From Alphaproteobacteria bacterium (lineage in GTDB: Bacteria > Pseudomonadota > Alphaproteobacteria > UBA9219 > RGZA01): 64,000 bases of DNA. The translations under genes were made by a program, and so were the position numbers. The first letter of the stretch is position 1. Each line of letters begins with the position of its first letter. The stretch lies in contig JAKFVN010000013.1 of NCBI GenBank assembly GCA_021732145.1, forward strand, positions 48,518 through 112,517. The letters are read 5' to 3'. Shown here piece by piece: positions 1-7,295 of this stretch. The notes beneath the pieces are model-generated. The model worked only from the letters and a program-made list of their open reading frames with translations. It was not told the DNA's origin and searched no databases.

Positions 1-1443
1 AAAGCTTTCTAGTTTTTCGGGAAGGTTGGGGAGGTGTTTATCGCGCACCGCGTTGTAATACGAATTCACCGGATATTGAAATGCAAAAAGCTGTAAGGCC
101 GCGCGGGGTTTCAGCGCGGTTTCCATCAAGGCTTCGGGCGTGAGGTGGCTGATGTGCTGCGGCAGAAGTGGCGTGGTTTCTTTTGCATCCAGCAGTTGCG
201 CGATGGCGCTTTCCAATTGCGCGATTTCAAGCGCAAGCGGCGTTGCGGTTGCATGACGCGCCAAAAATTCGGGAACATGCACTGAATAGCGCGCAATGTT
301 GAAATGGGTTGCGGGAATCGCATTGATGCAATCCATCAGCATATCACCAAACGCATCATTCCCAAGCGCGTGCTTTAATACCGGATAATCTTCCGCCGTC
401 ACGTTATAAAGACGGTAGCGGTAGCCATTGATGTAAACATCCAGCTGCTCGGCTGGACTGAAGTTTTCCTTGGGCTTAATCCAGGCGGCGGGCTCATCAT
501 CCCCGCCATTTAAAATCGCGTGTTGCATGTGGGTTTGCGCATCCGCCAGCGTCGTCACGATATTGGCGCGGTAGGCGGCATGAGGCGTTGCTAAATCAGG
601 AAGCGGGGCGTAATGCTGCGCATCCTTGGCGGCTGCTTTGGCTTTTTCCAATTCAGCAAACACAGTGCTGAATTCCGGAATGTTATCATCCCATTCCACC
701 ATCGTGTTGATGGGGCGCGCAGCCTTATGCATCACATATTTATAAAGCGCCCAAACCTCATCAACCACATGGTCGTCATGCGTATCAATAATATGCGTGC
801 CCATATGGCTATGGCCCGATAAATGGATTTGCGCGACGTGGTTTAACGGCAATGCGTCGATATAGGCTTTGGCATCCAAACGGTGGTTATAACAGGTGAC
901 GTATACGTTGTTTACATCGAGTAATAAATGGCAGCCGGAATCTTTCGCCATGCGCGCGATAAACTCTGCCTCCGGCATTTTGGATGATTTGAATTCCAGA
1001 TAGGTGGATGGGTTTTCGAGCGCGATACTGCATTCCAGAAAATCCTGTACGTTTTTGATGCGCTGCGTGATGTGCCGTAATGCTTCCTCGGTATAGGGCA
1101 CGGGCAGTAAGTCGTGCGAGGTCTTGTGCGCAATGCCCGTCCAGCATAAATGGTCGGATATCCATGCGGGGTTTACCGCGTTTTTCAGCGCTTTGAGCTT
1201 GCGCATATATTCCGAATTAAGGGGGTCTGCCGTGCCAATCGACATGGCAACGCCGTGCATGACAATCGGGTAATGCGCGCGGATCTTGGCAAGATTGCGC
1301 TTTGGGCGGCCATCCGTATCCATGAAGTTTTCAGAGATGATTTCAAACCAGTCAACCGCAGGGCGCGTTTCCAGAATATGCGCGTAATGCGGAATGCGCA
1401 GGCCAAGGCCAAAACCTAAATAAGCTGGGATGGAATGTGTCAT
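1..1443 (-). CDS. DUF692 (multinuclear non-heme iron oxidase, MNIO/BufB/MbnB-like) fused to a C-terminal DUF2063 (BufC/MbnC-like) domain; 3' end truncated by window edge
   Basis: Hand translation from ATG at 1443 gives 481 codons with no stop to position 1. It contains DUF692-type motifs (VMHGVAMSIG, WISDHLCW, ALENPSTYLEF, CHLLLDVNNVYV, QIHLSGHS, DTHDDHVVDEVW, TMVEWDDNIP), then DUF2063-type sequence (QLDVYINGYRYRLYNVTAEDYPVLKHALGNDAFGDM...ATHFNIARYSVHVPEFL). Not in the ORF track, probably because no stop lies in the window. Confidence 0.9.
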   Translation of the reverse strand, partial: MTHSIPAYLGFGLGLRIPHYAHILETRPAVDWFEIISENFMDTDGRPKRNLAKIRAHYPIVMHGVAMSIGTADPLNSEYMRKLKALKNAVNPAWISDHLCWTGIAHKTSHDLLPVPYTEEALRHITQRIKNVQDFLECSIALENPSTYLEFKSSKMPEAEFIARMAKDSGCHLLLDVNNVYVTCYNHRLDAKAYIDALPLNHVAQIHLSGHSHMGTHIIDTHDDHVVDEVWALYKYVMHKAARPINTMVEWDDNIPEFSTVFAELEKAKAAAKDAQHYAPLPDLATPHAAYRANIVTTLADAQTHMQHAILNGGDDEPAAWIKPKENFSPAEQLDVYINGYRYRLYNVTAEDYPVLKHALGNDAFGDMLMDCINAIPATHFNIARYSVHVPEFLARHATATPLALEIAQLESAIAQLLDAKETTPLLPQHISHLTPEALMETALKPRAALQLFAFQYPVNSYYNAVRDKHLPNLPEKLESF

Positions 1444-1462
1444 ATGGCTGCAATGTATAAAA

Positions 1463-1490
1463 AAAGTGGGGATGTTTCCATCCCCACTTT
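1463..1490 (-). terminator. Rho-independent terminator between precursor and MNIO gene
   Basis: Perfect 12-bp stem AAAGTGGGGATG / CATCCCCACTTT with TTTC loop; T-tract on the minus strand (A-run 1459-1465). Confidence 0.8.
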
Positions 1491-1520
1491 CAATCTATTG
1501 ATAAGCTTGACGCTTATGAA

Positions 1521-1817
1521 TTAGTGCTTAGCTGGCTTTTCGGCTGGCTTCATTGCTGCTGCTGGAGCAGGCGCTGCCTTTGGTGCAGCTTTCTTGTGGT
1601 GCTTGTGATGCTTTGGCTTTGCAGCTGCGCATGACTTTTCTGCGTTGCAACCGCCTGCGCCCTTGCAGGCAGCTTTTTCTGAGGTGTAAGAAGTGCCGTT
1701 ACCCTTGTAGCCTTGCGGGTACATGGATGGGTAATCGTCACCAGCAAATGCGGCGGTGGTCATGATTGCCATTGCGCCAGCAAGCGCAGCAGCGGCGAGT
1801 TTATTGGACGTCTTCAT
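1521..1817 (-). CDS. Small secreted Cys/His/Lys-rich protein; candidate bufferin-like MNIO substrate
   Basis: 98 aa; Sec signal MKTSNKLAAAALAGAMAIMTTAAFA; then ACKGAGGCNAEKSCAAAKPKHHKHHKK and an Ala/Pro/Lys tail. Directly upstream of the MNIO gene on the same strand. Confidence 0.75.
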   Translation of the reverse strand: MKTSNKLAAAALAGAMAIMTTAAFAGDDYPSMYPQGYKGNGTSYTSEKAACKGAGGCNAEKSCAAAKPKHHKHHKKAAPKAAPAPAAAMKPAEKPAKH

Positions 1818-1884
1818 CAGGTGTTCTCCAGATAGGTTAAATCATGCCACAGGGGATATGGCATTAAGGCGCTATAACACCCTA

Positions 1885-1910
1885 TTTCCAGCGATTTGGA
1901 AAGTGGTTAC
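1885..1910 (-). promoter_or_regulatory. Candidate ECF-type promoter for the minus-strand precursor
   Basis: Minus strand reads GTAACC (1910-1905), N15, GGAA (1889-1886). Overlaps the inverted repeat TTTCCA-N6-TGGAAA (1885-1902). Confidence 0.45.
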
Positions 1911-1950
1911 CAAGAAGAAACAAGCGGTATGCCGCTAAAAGATTTCATGT

Positions 1951-1976
1951 GTAACCAAACTGCATTATGCTAGGAA
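1951..1976 (+). promoter_or_regulatory. Candidate ECF-type promoter for the DUF2282 precursor
   Basis: GTAACC (1951-1956), N16, GGAA (1973-1976), about 37 nt before ATG 2014. Confidence 0.5.
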
Positions 1977-2013
1977 TCATCCGACACACCTTACTAACCT
2001 TATGGAGTACCAC

Positions 2014-2259
2014 ATGAAAAACACCCTTATTGCTGCTGCTGTGCTGGCAGGGTTGATGGGCACCAGCCTGGTGCATGCCCAAGACAAGGCACCGGAGCGT
2101 GAAAAATGCTTTGGCATTGCCAAGGCCGGAAAGAATGACTGCGCCGCCAAGGACGGCAAGAATAGCTGTGCCGGCGCATCCAAGCGCGACAATGACCCGA
2201 ATGACTGGGTATTTGTTCCAAAGGGCACATGCGAAGAAAAGGGCGGTAAGAAAGGATAA
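2014..2259 (+). CDS. bufA: DUF2282 family small secreted protein (bufferin 1/BufA1-type precursor)
   Basis: Signal [22 protein letters not shown]; core [52 protein letters not shown] with four Cys, characteristic of DUF2282; GGAG upstream. Confidence 0.88.
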   Translation: MKNTLIAAAVLAGLMGTSLVHAQDKAPEREKCFGIAKAGKNDCAAKDGKNSCAGASKRDNDPNDWVFVPKGTCEEKGGKKG

Positions 2260-2280
2260 TCCGTTTAGCTATCGATTTAA

Positions 2281-2309
2281 AAAGGGAGGCGGGCGCCTCC
2301 CTTTTTTTT
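2281..2309 (+). terminator. Rho-independent terminator after the DUF2282 precursor
   Basis: AAAGGGAGGC-GGGC-GCCTCCCTTTTTTTT. Confidence 0.8.
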
Positions 2310-2347
2310 AGCCTCACTTCAGACTATATATATGGGGAAAGAGGTGT

Positions 2348-2788
2348 GTGATGACCAAGGCCTATTCGAAAAATCCGGCGGCCCTCGCGAAGCTTGATGC
2401 CGTTCAGCGCCATGTCACGCAGGCCTGCGGAACCGAGCCGCCCTTTCGCAACGCCTTCTGGAATGAACAGCGCGCCGGCATCTATGTGGATGTGGTTTCG
2501 GGCGAGCCGCTTTTTTCCTCAACCGATAAATTTGACAGCGGCACAGGCTGGCCCAGCTTCACGCGCCCGTTAAAGGAGGAGCATATCGTTGAAAGGCGCG
2601 ATGCCAGTCATGGCATGGTGCGCATCGAAGTGCGTTCCAAGCACGGCGATTCCCATTTAGGCCATGTGTTCGACGATGGGCCAGCCGAAACCGGCCTTCG
2701 TTATTGCATTAATTCGGCATCGCTGCGTTTCATTCCAAAGGAAGATCTGGAAAAAGAAGGCTATGGCGAATATGCGCAATGGGTTTAG
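2348..2788 (+). CDS. msrB: Peptide-methionine (R)-S-oxide reductase MsrB, cytosolic, without Zn CxxC motifs
   Basis: [41 protein letters not shown]. Confidence 0.93.
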   Translation: MMTKAYSKNPAALAKLDAVQRHVTQACGTEPPFRNAFWNEQRAGIYVDVVSGEPLFSSTDKFDSGTGWPSFTRPLKEEHIVERRDASHGMVRIEVRSKHGDSHLGHVFDDGPAETGLRYCINSASLRFIPKEDLEKEGYGEYAQWV

Positions 2789-2796
2789 GGGTATGC

Positions 2797-3300
2797 ATGG
2801 CGATTGAACGCGCAATACTGGCGGGCGGCTGTTTCTGGGGGATGGAAGATTTAATCCGCAAGGTGCAGGGCGTGACCAATACCGATGTCGGCTATACGGG
2901 CGGCACGCTTGAAAACCCGACTTATAAGGATGTGACATCGAAAACCACCGGCCATGCGGAGGCGATTGAAATCACCTTTGATAGCGATGTGGTTTCATAC
3001 CGCAAAATCCTGGAATTCTTTTTCCAGATTCACGACCCCACCACCAAGAACCGGCAGGGCAATGATGTGGGGCCATCGTACCGATCCGCCATTTTTTATC
3101 TGAATGAGGAGCAGCGCAAGATTGCAAGCCAGTTGATTGGCGAATTAAACGCATCGCAGAAATTCCCCGGATTAATCGTGACGGAAGTGACGGCAGCAAC
3201 CCCATTCTATGTCGCGGAGGATTACCACCAGGATTACCTGATGCAGCACCCCAATGGCTATACATGCCATTATATAAGGCCCAATTGGAAAGTAAGCTAA
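2797..3300 (+). CDS. msrA: Peptide-methionine (S)-S-oxide reductase MsrA, cytosolic
   Basis: [36 protein letters not shown]; start taken at MAIERA. Confidence 0.93.
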   Translation: MAIERAILAGGCFWGMEDLIRKVQGVTNTDVGYTGGTLENPTYKDVTSKTTGHAEAIEITFDSDVVSYRKILEFFFQIHDPTTKNRQGNDVGPSYRSAIFYLNEEQRKIASQLIGELNASQKFPGLIVTEVTAATPFYVAEDYHQDYLMQHPNGYTCHYIRPNWKVS

Positions 3301-3301
3301 G

Positions 3302-3781
3302 ATGAAACGCAGGGATTTTTTATTGGTCGGTGCGGCGGCCATTGGCCTTTTAGGCGCAGGAAAACTGCGCGCCGCTGAAACATTCGCGGTTACCAAAACC
3401 AATGATGAATGGAAGAAAATTTTAACAGCGGAGCAATATCATATTCTGCGCGAAGAAGGTACCGAAGCGCCGTTCACCAGCAAGCTGGTGAACGAACGCC
3501 GCGAAGGAACATTCCATTGCGCAGGTTGCGATTACCCGTTGTTTGAATCAAGCACCAAGTTTGAAAGCGGCACGGGCTGGCCCAGTTTTTATGCCGCCAT
3601 TCCCGAACACATCAAAACCAGAAAAGACACCAGCCTTTTTATGACGCGCACCGAATATCATTGCGCGAATTGCGGCGGGCATCATGGCCATGTGTTTGAT
3701 GATGGGCCAAAACCAACGGGGCTGCGGCATTGCAGCAATGGCGCGGTGCTGGTTTTCAAGCCCAGCAGCAAGCAGGCATGA
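3302..3781 (+). CDS. msrB: MsrB, exported (Tat-like signal), Zn-binding type
   Basis: N-terminus MKRRDFLLVGAAAIGLLGAGKLRA; HCAGC and HCANC motifs; [23 protein letters not shown]. Confidence 0.9.
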   Translation: MKRRDFLLVGAAAIGLLGAGKLRAAETFAVTKTNDEWKKILTAEQYHILREEGTEAPFTSKLVNERREGTFHCAGCDYPLFESSTKFESGTGWPSFYAAIPEHIKTRKDTSLFMTRTEYHCANCGGHHGHVFDDGPKPTGLRHCSNGAVLVFKPSSKQA

Positions 3782-3782
3782 C

Positions 3783-4367
3783 ATGAAGAAAGCCCTTGTC
3801 CTGATTGCATTTTTGTTAAGCGTGCCGGCGCATGCAGAAACGCTGGTGGTGGCGGGCGGTTGTTTCTGGGGCGTGGAAGCGGTGTTTGACCATGTAAAAG
3901 GTGTTTCCAAAGCCGTGTCGGGTTACGCAGGCGGCACCGCAGAAACCGCCAATTACGAGCGCGTGAGTGATGGCGATACAGGCCATGCCGAAAGCGTGGA
4001 AATTACCTATGATCCCAAGGACGTTTCATTGAACCAGTTATTGGATGTTTATTTCAAAGTCGCGCATGACCCAACGCAATTGAATTTCCAAGGGCCGGAT
4101 AAGGGCACGCAATACCGCAGTGAAGTGTTTACAGCAAATGCTGAACAGGAAAAAGCGGTGAAAGATAAAATCGCGGAGCTGACAAAGTCAAATCGATATG
4201 ACAGCCCGATTGTTACAACGGTTGAACCGCTGAAAGCATTTTATCCGGCAGAAGAATATCACCAGAATTATCTGCCGCGGAACATGACCAACCCTTACAT
4301 CGTCATGCATGATTTGCCCAAGCTGGCAAAGCTGCGCCTAAGCTATCCCGAGCTTTACAAGCCTTGA
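3783..4367 (+). CDS. msrA: MsrA, exported (Sec signal)
   Basis: MKKALVLIAFLLSVPAHAETLVVAGGCFWGVEAVFDHVKGV. Confidence 0.92.
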   Translation: MKKALVLIAFLLSVPAHAETLVVAGGCFWGVEAVFDHVKGVSKAVSGYAGGTAETANYERVSDGDTGHAESVEITYDPKDVSLNQLLDVYFKVAHDPTQLNFQGPDKGTQYRSEVFTANAEQEKAVKDKIAELTKSNRYDSPIVTTVEPLKAFYPAEEYHQNYLPRNMTNPYIVMHDLPKLAKLRLSYPELYKP

Positions 4368-4380
4368 TTGGTCGCCCAGA

Positions 4381-5826
4381 TCAACCAAACGCATGTGCTT
4401 TTTGGCGGCGTGTATTCATCACCACATGCATGCGGTAATAAAGCTCTTCGCGCGCTTTTTGTGCGGCTTCACTGTTCTCTTCGCTTTGCGCAAGGTTCAC
4501 CAGTTTCGCGCCAAAGATAATCTTCGCGGCATGGGGTCTGTCTTCGCCATAAATCGCATCATCGCCGTAACGTAATTGATGCTGGATATTGCCGCGGCTG
4601 TATTCACAGATTTGACGCTCGGCTTTTACAAAGCCATCCAGTAAACGATTTTTCTCGCGTGTTGATAATGCGAATTCGCTTTTAACGCTATCGGCCTGAT
4701 TATCGTTCGCTGCAGCTTGGCGAATGCGTTTGGCAGTTTTCGCATCAAGCTTCAAATGTTTTGCAACCGCTGCATCAAGACCCGCCTTTGTGCGGTAACC
4801 AAAGCTGCGCAGAATACCGTTGCGCGTTCCTTCATAGGTGTTGACGCTGCCAATCTTGCTGCTGGTATTGCCAATTAATTCGCATGCGGTAATGCCGAAA
4901 AGGTAATAACCAACGCCATTTGTCATATCCTGACCGTTCACTGGCGCCTGCGTGCGCGGGCGAACGCCGGAGATAAATTTCAAATGACGCTTCAGCAAGA
5001 AACGGTTGATGCTGCTTTCAGGGCGCTGGCTTCCCAGTTGCGGGAATTCGGCAAGCAGTTTGACTTTTTGTTGCGGCGATAGTTTCGCGCCAAGTGCATC
5101 CAGCTTGTCATACAAACCAAGACGTGTGCGTCTGCCATTTGAATTACGTTTGCCAAACAGATTGGTAATCATGCCTGTTTGATATGCAAGCTGCGGGTTG
5201 CGCACCAGCATGTCGTGCTTTTGCTTATTGCTAAGCGTGGTTTTGCCAAAATTATTTTCCAGCGCCGGGAAGACACCGATATGTTTATTACCATCTCTAT
5301 CCTTACCGCCAAATAATTTGGCAATGATGGTATCTGGGCTTAGGTACGCCCATTGCGGCGAGCGCACCAGAATGCGTTCCAAATCGCCATTTGTTAAATG
5401 AATACCGTTATCATTGATGCGTTCAATAAGGCCCTTAACACGCAAACCCGTTTTGCTGTCGCGGTAACCAAAGAGATTACCCAGCGTTGTTTCCGGATCG
5501 CCCGAGACAAGATTTGGCGCAAGCACTGCAATGCGCGCAATTTTTTCTGGCGTGAAACGCAAGCCGCGTTTTTCAAGCCCCTTGATGAAGCCGTCATATT
5601 TGCGTTGGAACTGGTATACTTCGCTTTCGCGCGTGAGGGATTTATCACCCAGAAAATGTGCAAAGGTGCGCGCAATCTGGCGTGCGGTTTTTTTAAGGTC
5701 TGCTTCGCTAAAGGTTACCGCGCTGTTGCCCTTGCCAAAACGCATTGCTGCCAATGCGGCATAGACGTGGGTATAAACAATTGCTGTGCGTTCAGGATTA
5801 CTGTCGCGTCTGGATGGCTTTGCCAT
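4381..5826 (-). CDS. Helical-repeat protein with four ~52-53 aa repeats (mTERF/TAL-like pattern), function unknown
   Basis: Start taken at MAKPSRR (ORF opens at 5862). Repeats of form G-x-x-L-[ST]-x-x-x-x-x-x-x-L-x-x-x-P-[QN]-L...[LI]-x-x-LFG-x-[RK]-[DN]...GL. Confidence 0.7.
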   Translation of the reverse strand: MAKPSRRDSNPERTAIVYTHVYAALAAMRFGKGNSAVTFSEADLKKTARQIARTFAHFLGDKSLTRESEVYQFQRKYDGFIKGLEKRGLRFTPEKIARIAVLAPNLVSGDPETTLGNLFGYRDSKTGLRVKGLIERINDNGIHLTNGDLERILVRSPQWAYLSPDTIIAKLFGGKDRDGNKHIGVFPALENNFGKTTLSNKQKHDMLVRNPQLAYQTGMITNLFGKRNSNGRRTRLGLYDKLDALGAKLSPQQKVKLLAEFPQLGSQRPESSINRFLLKRHLKFISGVRPRTQAPVNGQDMTNGVGYYLFGITACELIGNTSSKIGSVNTYEGTRNGILRSFGYRTKAGLDAAVAKHLKLDAKTAKRIRQAAANDNQADSVKSEFALSTREKNRLLDGFVKAERQICEYSRGNIQHQLRYGDDAIYGEDRPHAAKIIFGAKLVNLAQSEENSEAAQKAREELYYRMHVVMNTRRQKAHAFG

Positions 5827-5851
5827 GTTGGGCCTTTTGCAAAAAATCTTA

Positions 5852-5883
5852 AAAAATAACACTGTATTTAATGTGTTATTTTT
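5852..5883. promoter_or_regulatory. AT-rich inverted repeat upstream of the helical-repeat gene
   Basis: AAAAATAACAC-N10-GTGTTATTTTT, perfect 11-bp arms. Confidence 0.5.
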
Positions 5884-5975
5884 AGCGTTTTTGCGTGGGT
5901 ATGCGGTATGGCAAAATTAGTTTCACACCCTAAACAGGCCTGTTTATGGGGTTTTTTGCGTGTGTGCAGCCAGGG

Positions 5976-7274
5976 TTATTTCAGCAATTCCGAATAAACC
6001 GCAAGGGTTGTGCCGCACATGCGCTCCATATTGAAATGGGAGCGCGCATGCATGATGGCTTTTTCCGCCATTGCCAGACGGTTGGAATGCGAAAGCTGCA
6101 ATGCATTGCGAATGGCATCCGCGAGTTCATCCACATCGCCTGGTTCAACCAGCCATCCGGTTTGACCATCCAAAATCGTTTCTGACATCGCGCCAAGATT
6201 GCTGGCAATCACCGGCATGCCCATTGCCTGCGCTTCCGCGGCAACGCGGCCAAATGCTTCGGGCATTTGGCTGGGGCATAAGACGACATTGGCGTGCATA
6301 TAGGCGGCGGGCAAGTCCACATGGTCAAGGAAGGTGACCTTATCCTGCAAAAACAGCTTTTGCTTCATGGCCTTTAAATGCTCGCGGTAACCGACATGTT
6401 CATGATCGGGCCCGACGATAAGGCAGAAGAATGGCTCTTCAATTTTTGCCAGCGCTTGCAGGGCCAGTTCCTGACCTTTGCCTTTCATCAGGCGGCCAGG
6501 GAATAGAATAAACGGAACGCCCTGCGGCAATAACACCTGCTGCGCAAGCTTTTCCTTGCGCTCTTCGCTGACGTTATCGCGGTTATAGGTGTTCAAATCA
6601 ATGCCGCGCGGAATGACGGTAATGCGCTCCGGGCGCACGCTGTAATTCTTTTCAATAAACTCCGCCATGTTGCGCGACAGCGCAATGGTGCGCTCGCCCT
6701 TGGTCATAATGGAGTTATAGAATTTTTCCCACGGCAGATGGGTGTCGTAGCTGGAGTGCATGGTGGTCACCATCGGCACCTTCGAATGACGCGTGGCAAG
6801 GTAAGCCGACCATGCGGGAGCGCGCGAGCGCACATGCACCAGGCTGACGCGCTCCATGCTCACGAAATCTTTTAAAAGATTATGGTTCTTCCAGATGATG
6901 CGCGGGTCTTTGCTATTCGCTTCCCAGCTGAAATGCGTAGCGCCGGATTTTTCCAGCTCATCCACCATGCGGCCACCCGCCGATATAACGAAGGCCCGTC
7001 CGCCAGCGCGCACGACGGCTGCGGCAACGTCGAGCGTTGAGCGTTCCGGCCCGCCGACATCAAGCGATGGAACAATCTGTAAAATGGTTTTGCCTTCAAG
7101 GGATGTGAGCATGGAAGCGTCCTTAGATTTTACGCAAACGCTTTGCGTCTTACTCGCCATTCGCTCTGCGCCCACTGCTGTGATGCAGGTGGCGCAACCG
7201 CTCGGGCGAAGCACGCCTGCGTTAGGGGGTAACCCTAACGCCTTTTTTGCAAAGGAATAGTAAATATGACGCAA
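5976..7274 (-). CDS. Glycosyltransferase family 4; true start probably near 7111 (MLTSLEGKTILQIVPSLDVGG)
   Basis: QIVPSLDVGGPERSTLDVAAAVV, LFPGRLMKGKGQELALQALA, PSQMPEAFGRVAAEAQAMGMPVIAS. Confidence 0.85.
   Translation of the reverse strand: MRHIYYSFAKKALGLPPNAGVLRPSGCATCITAVGAERMASKTQSVCVKSKDASMLTSLEGKTILQIVPSLDVGGPERSTLDVAAAVVRAGGRAFVISAGGRMVDELEKSGATHFSWEANSKDPRIIWKNHNLLKDFVSMERVSLVHVRSRAPAWSAYLATRHSKVPMVTTMHSSYDTHLPWEKFYNSIMTKGERTIALSRNMAEFIEKNYSVRPERITVIPRGIDLNTYNRDNVSEERKEKLAQQVLLPQGVPFILFPGRLMKGKGQELALQALAKIEEPFFCLIVGPDHEHVGYREHLKAMKQKLFLQDKVTFLDHVDLPAAYMHANVVLCPSQMPEAFGRVAAEAQAMGMPVIASNLGAMSETILDGQTGWLVEPGDVDELADAIRNALQLSHSNRLAMAEKAIMHARSHFNMERMCGTTLAVYSELLK
7160..7210. repeat. Palindromic interspersed element, copy A
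   Basis: TTCGC-TC-TGCGCC...GGCGCA-ACCGCTCGG-GCGAA. Confidence 0.6.
7219..7248 (+). terminator. Hairpin with + strand T-run
   Basis: GCGTTAGGG-GGTAA-CCCTAACGC-CTTTTTT; flanking genes are on the minus strand. Confidence 0.55.
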
Positions 7275-7295
7275 GTGCCCGCCAGATAAGCGGTT

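Noticed and set aside
126-1419. Short ORFs of the track in both strands
   Set aside because: Explained by the 1..1443 minus DUF692-DUF2063 frame, which the track omits.
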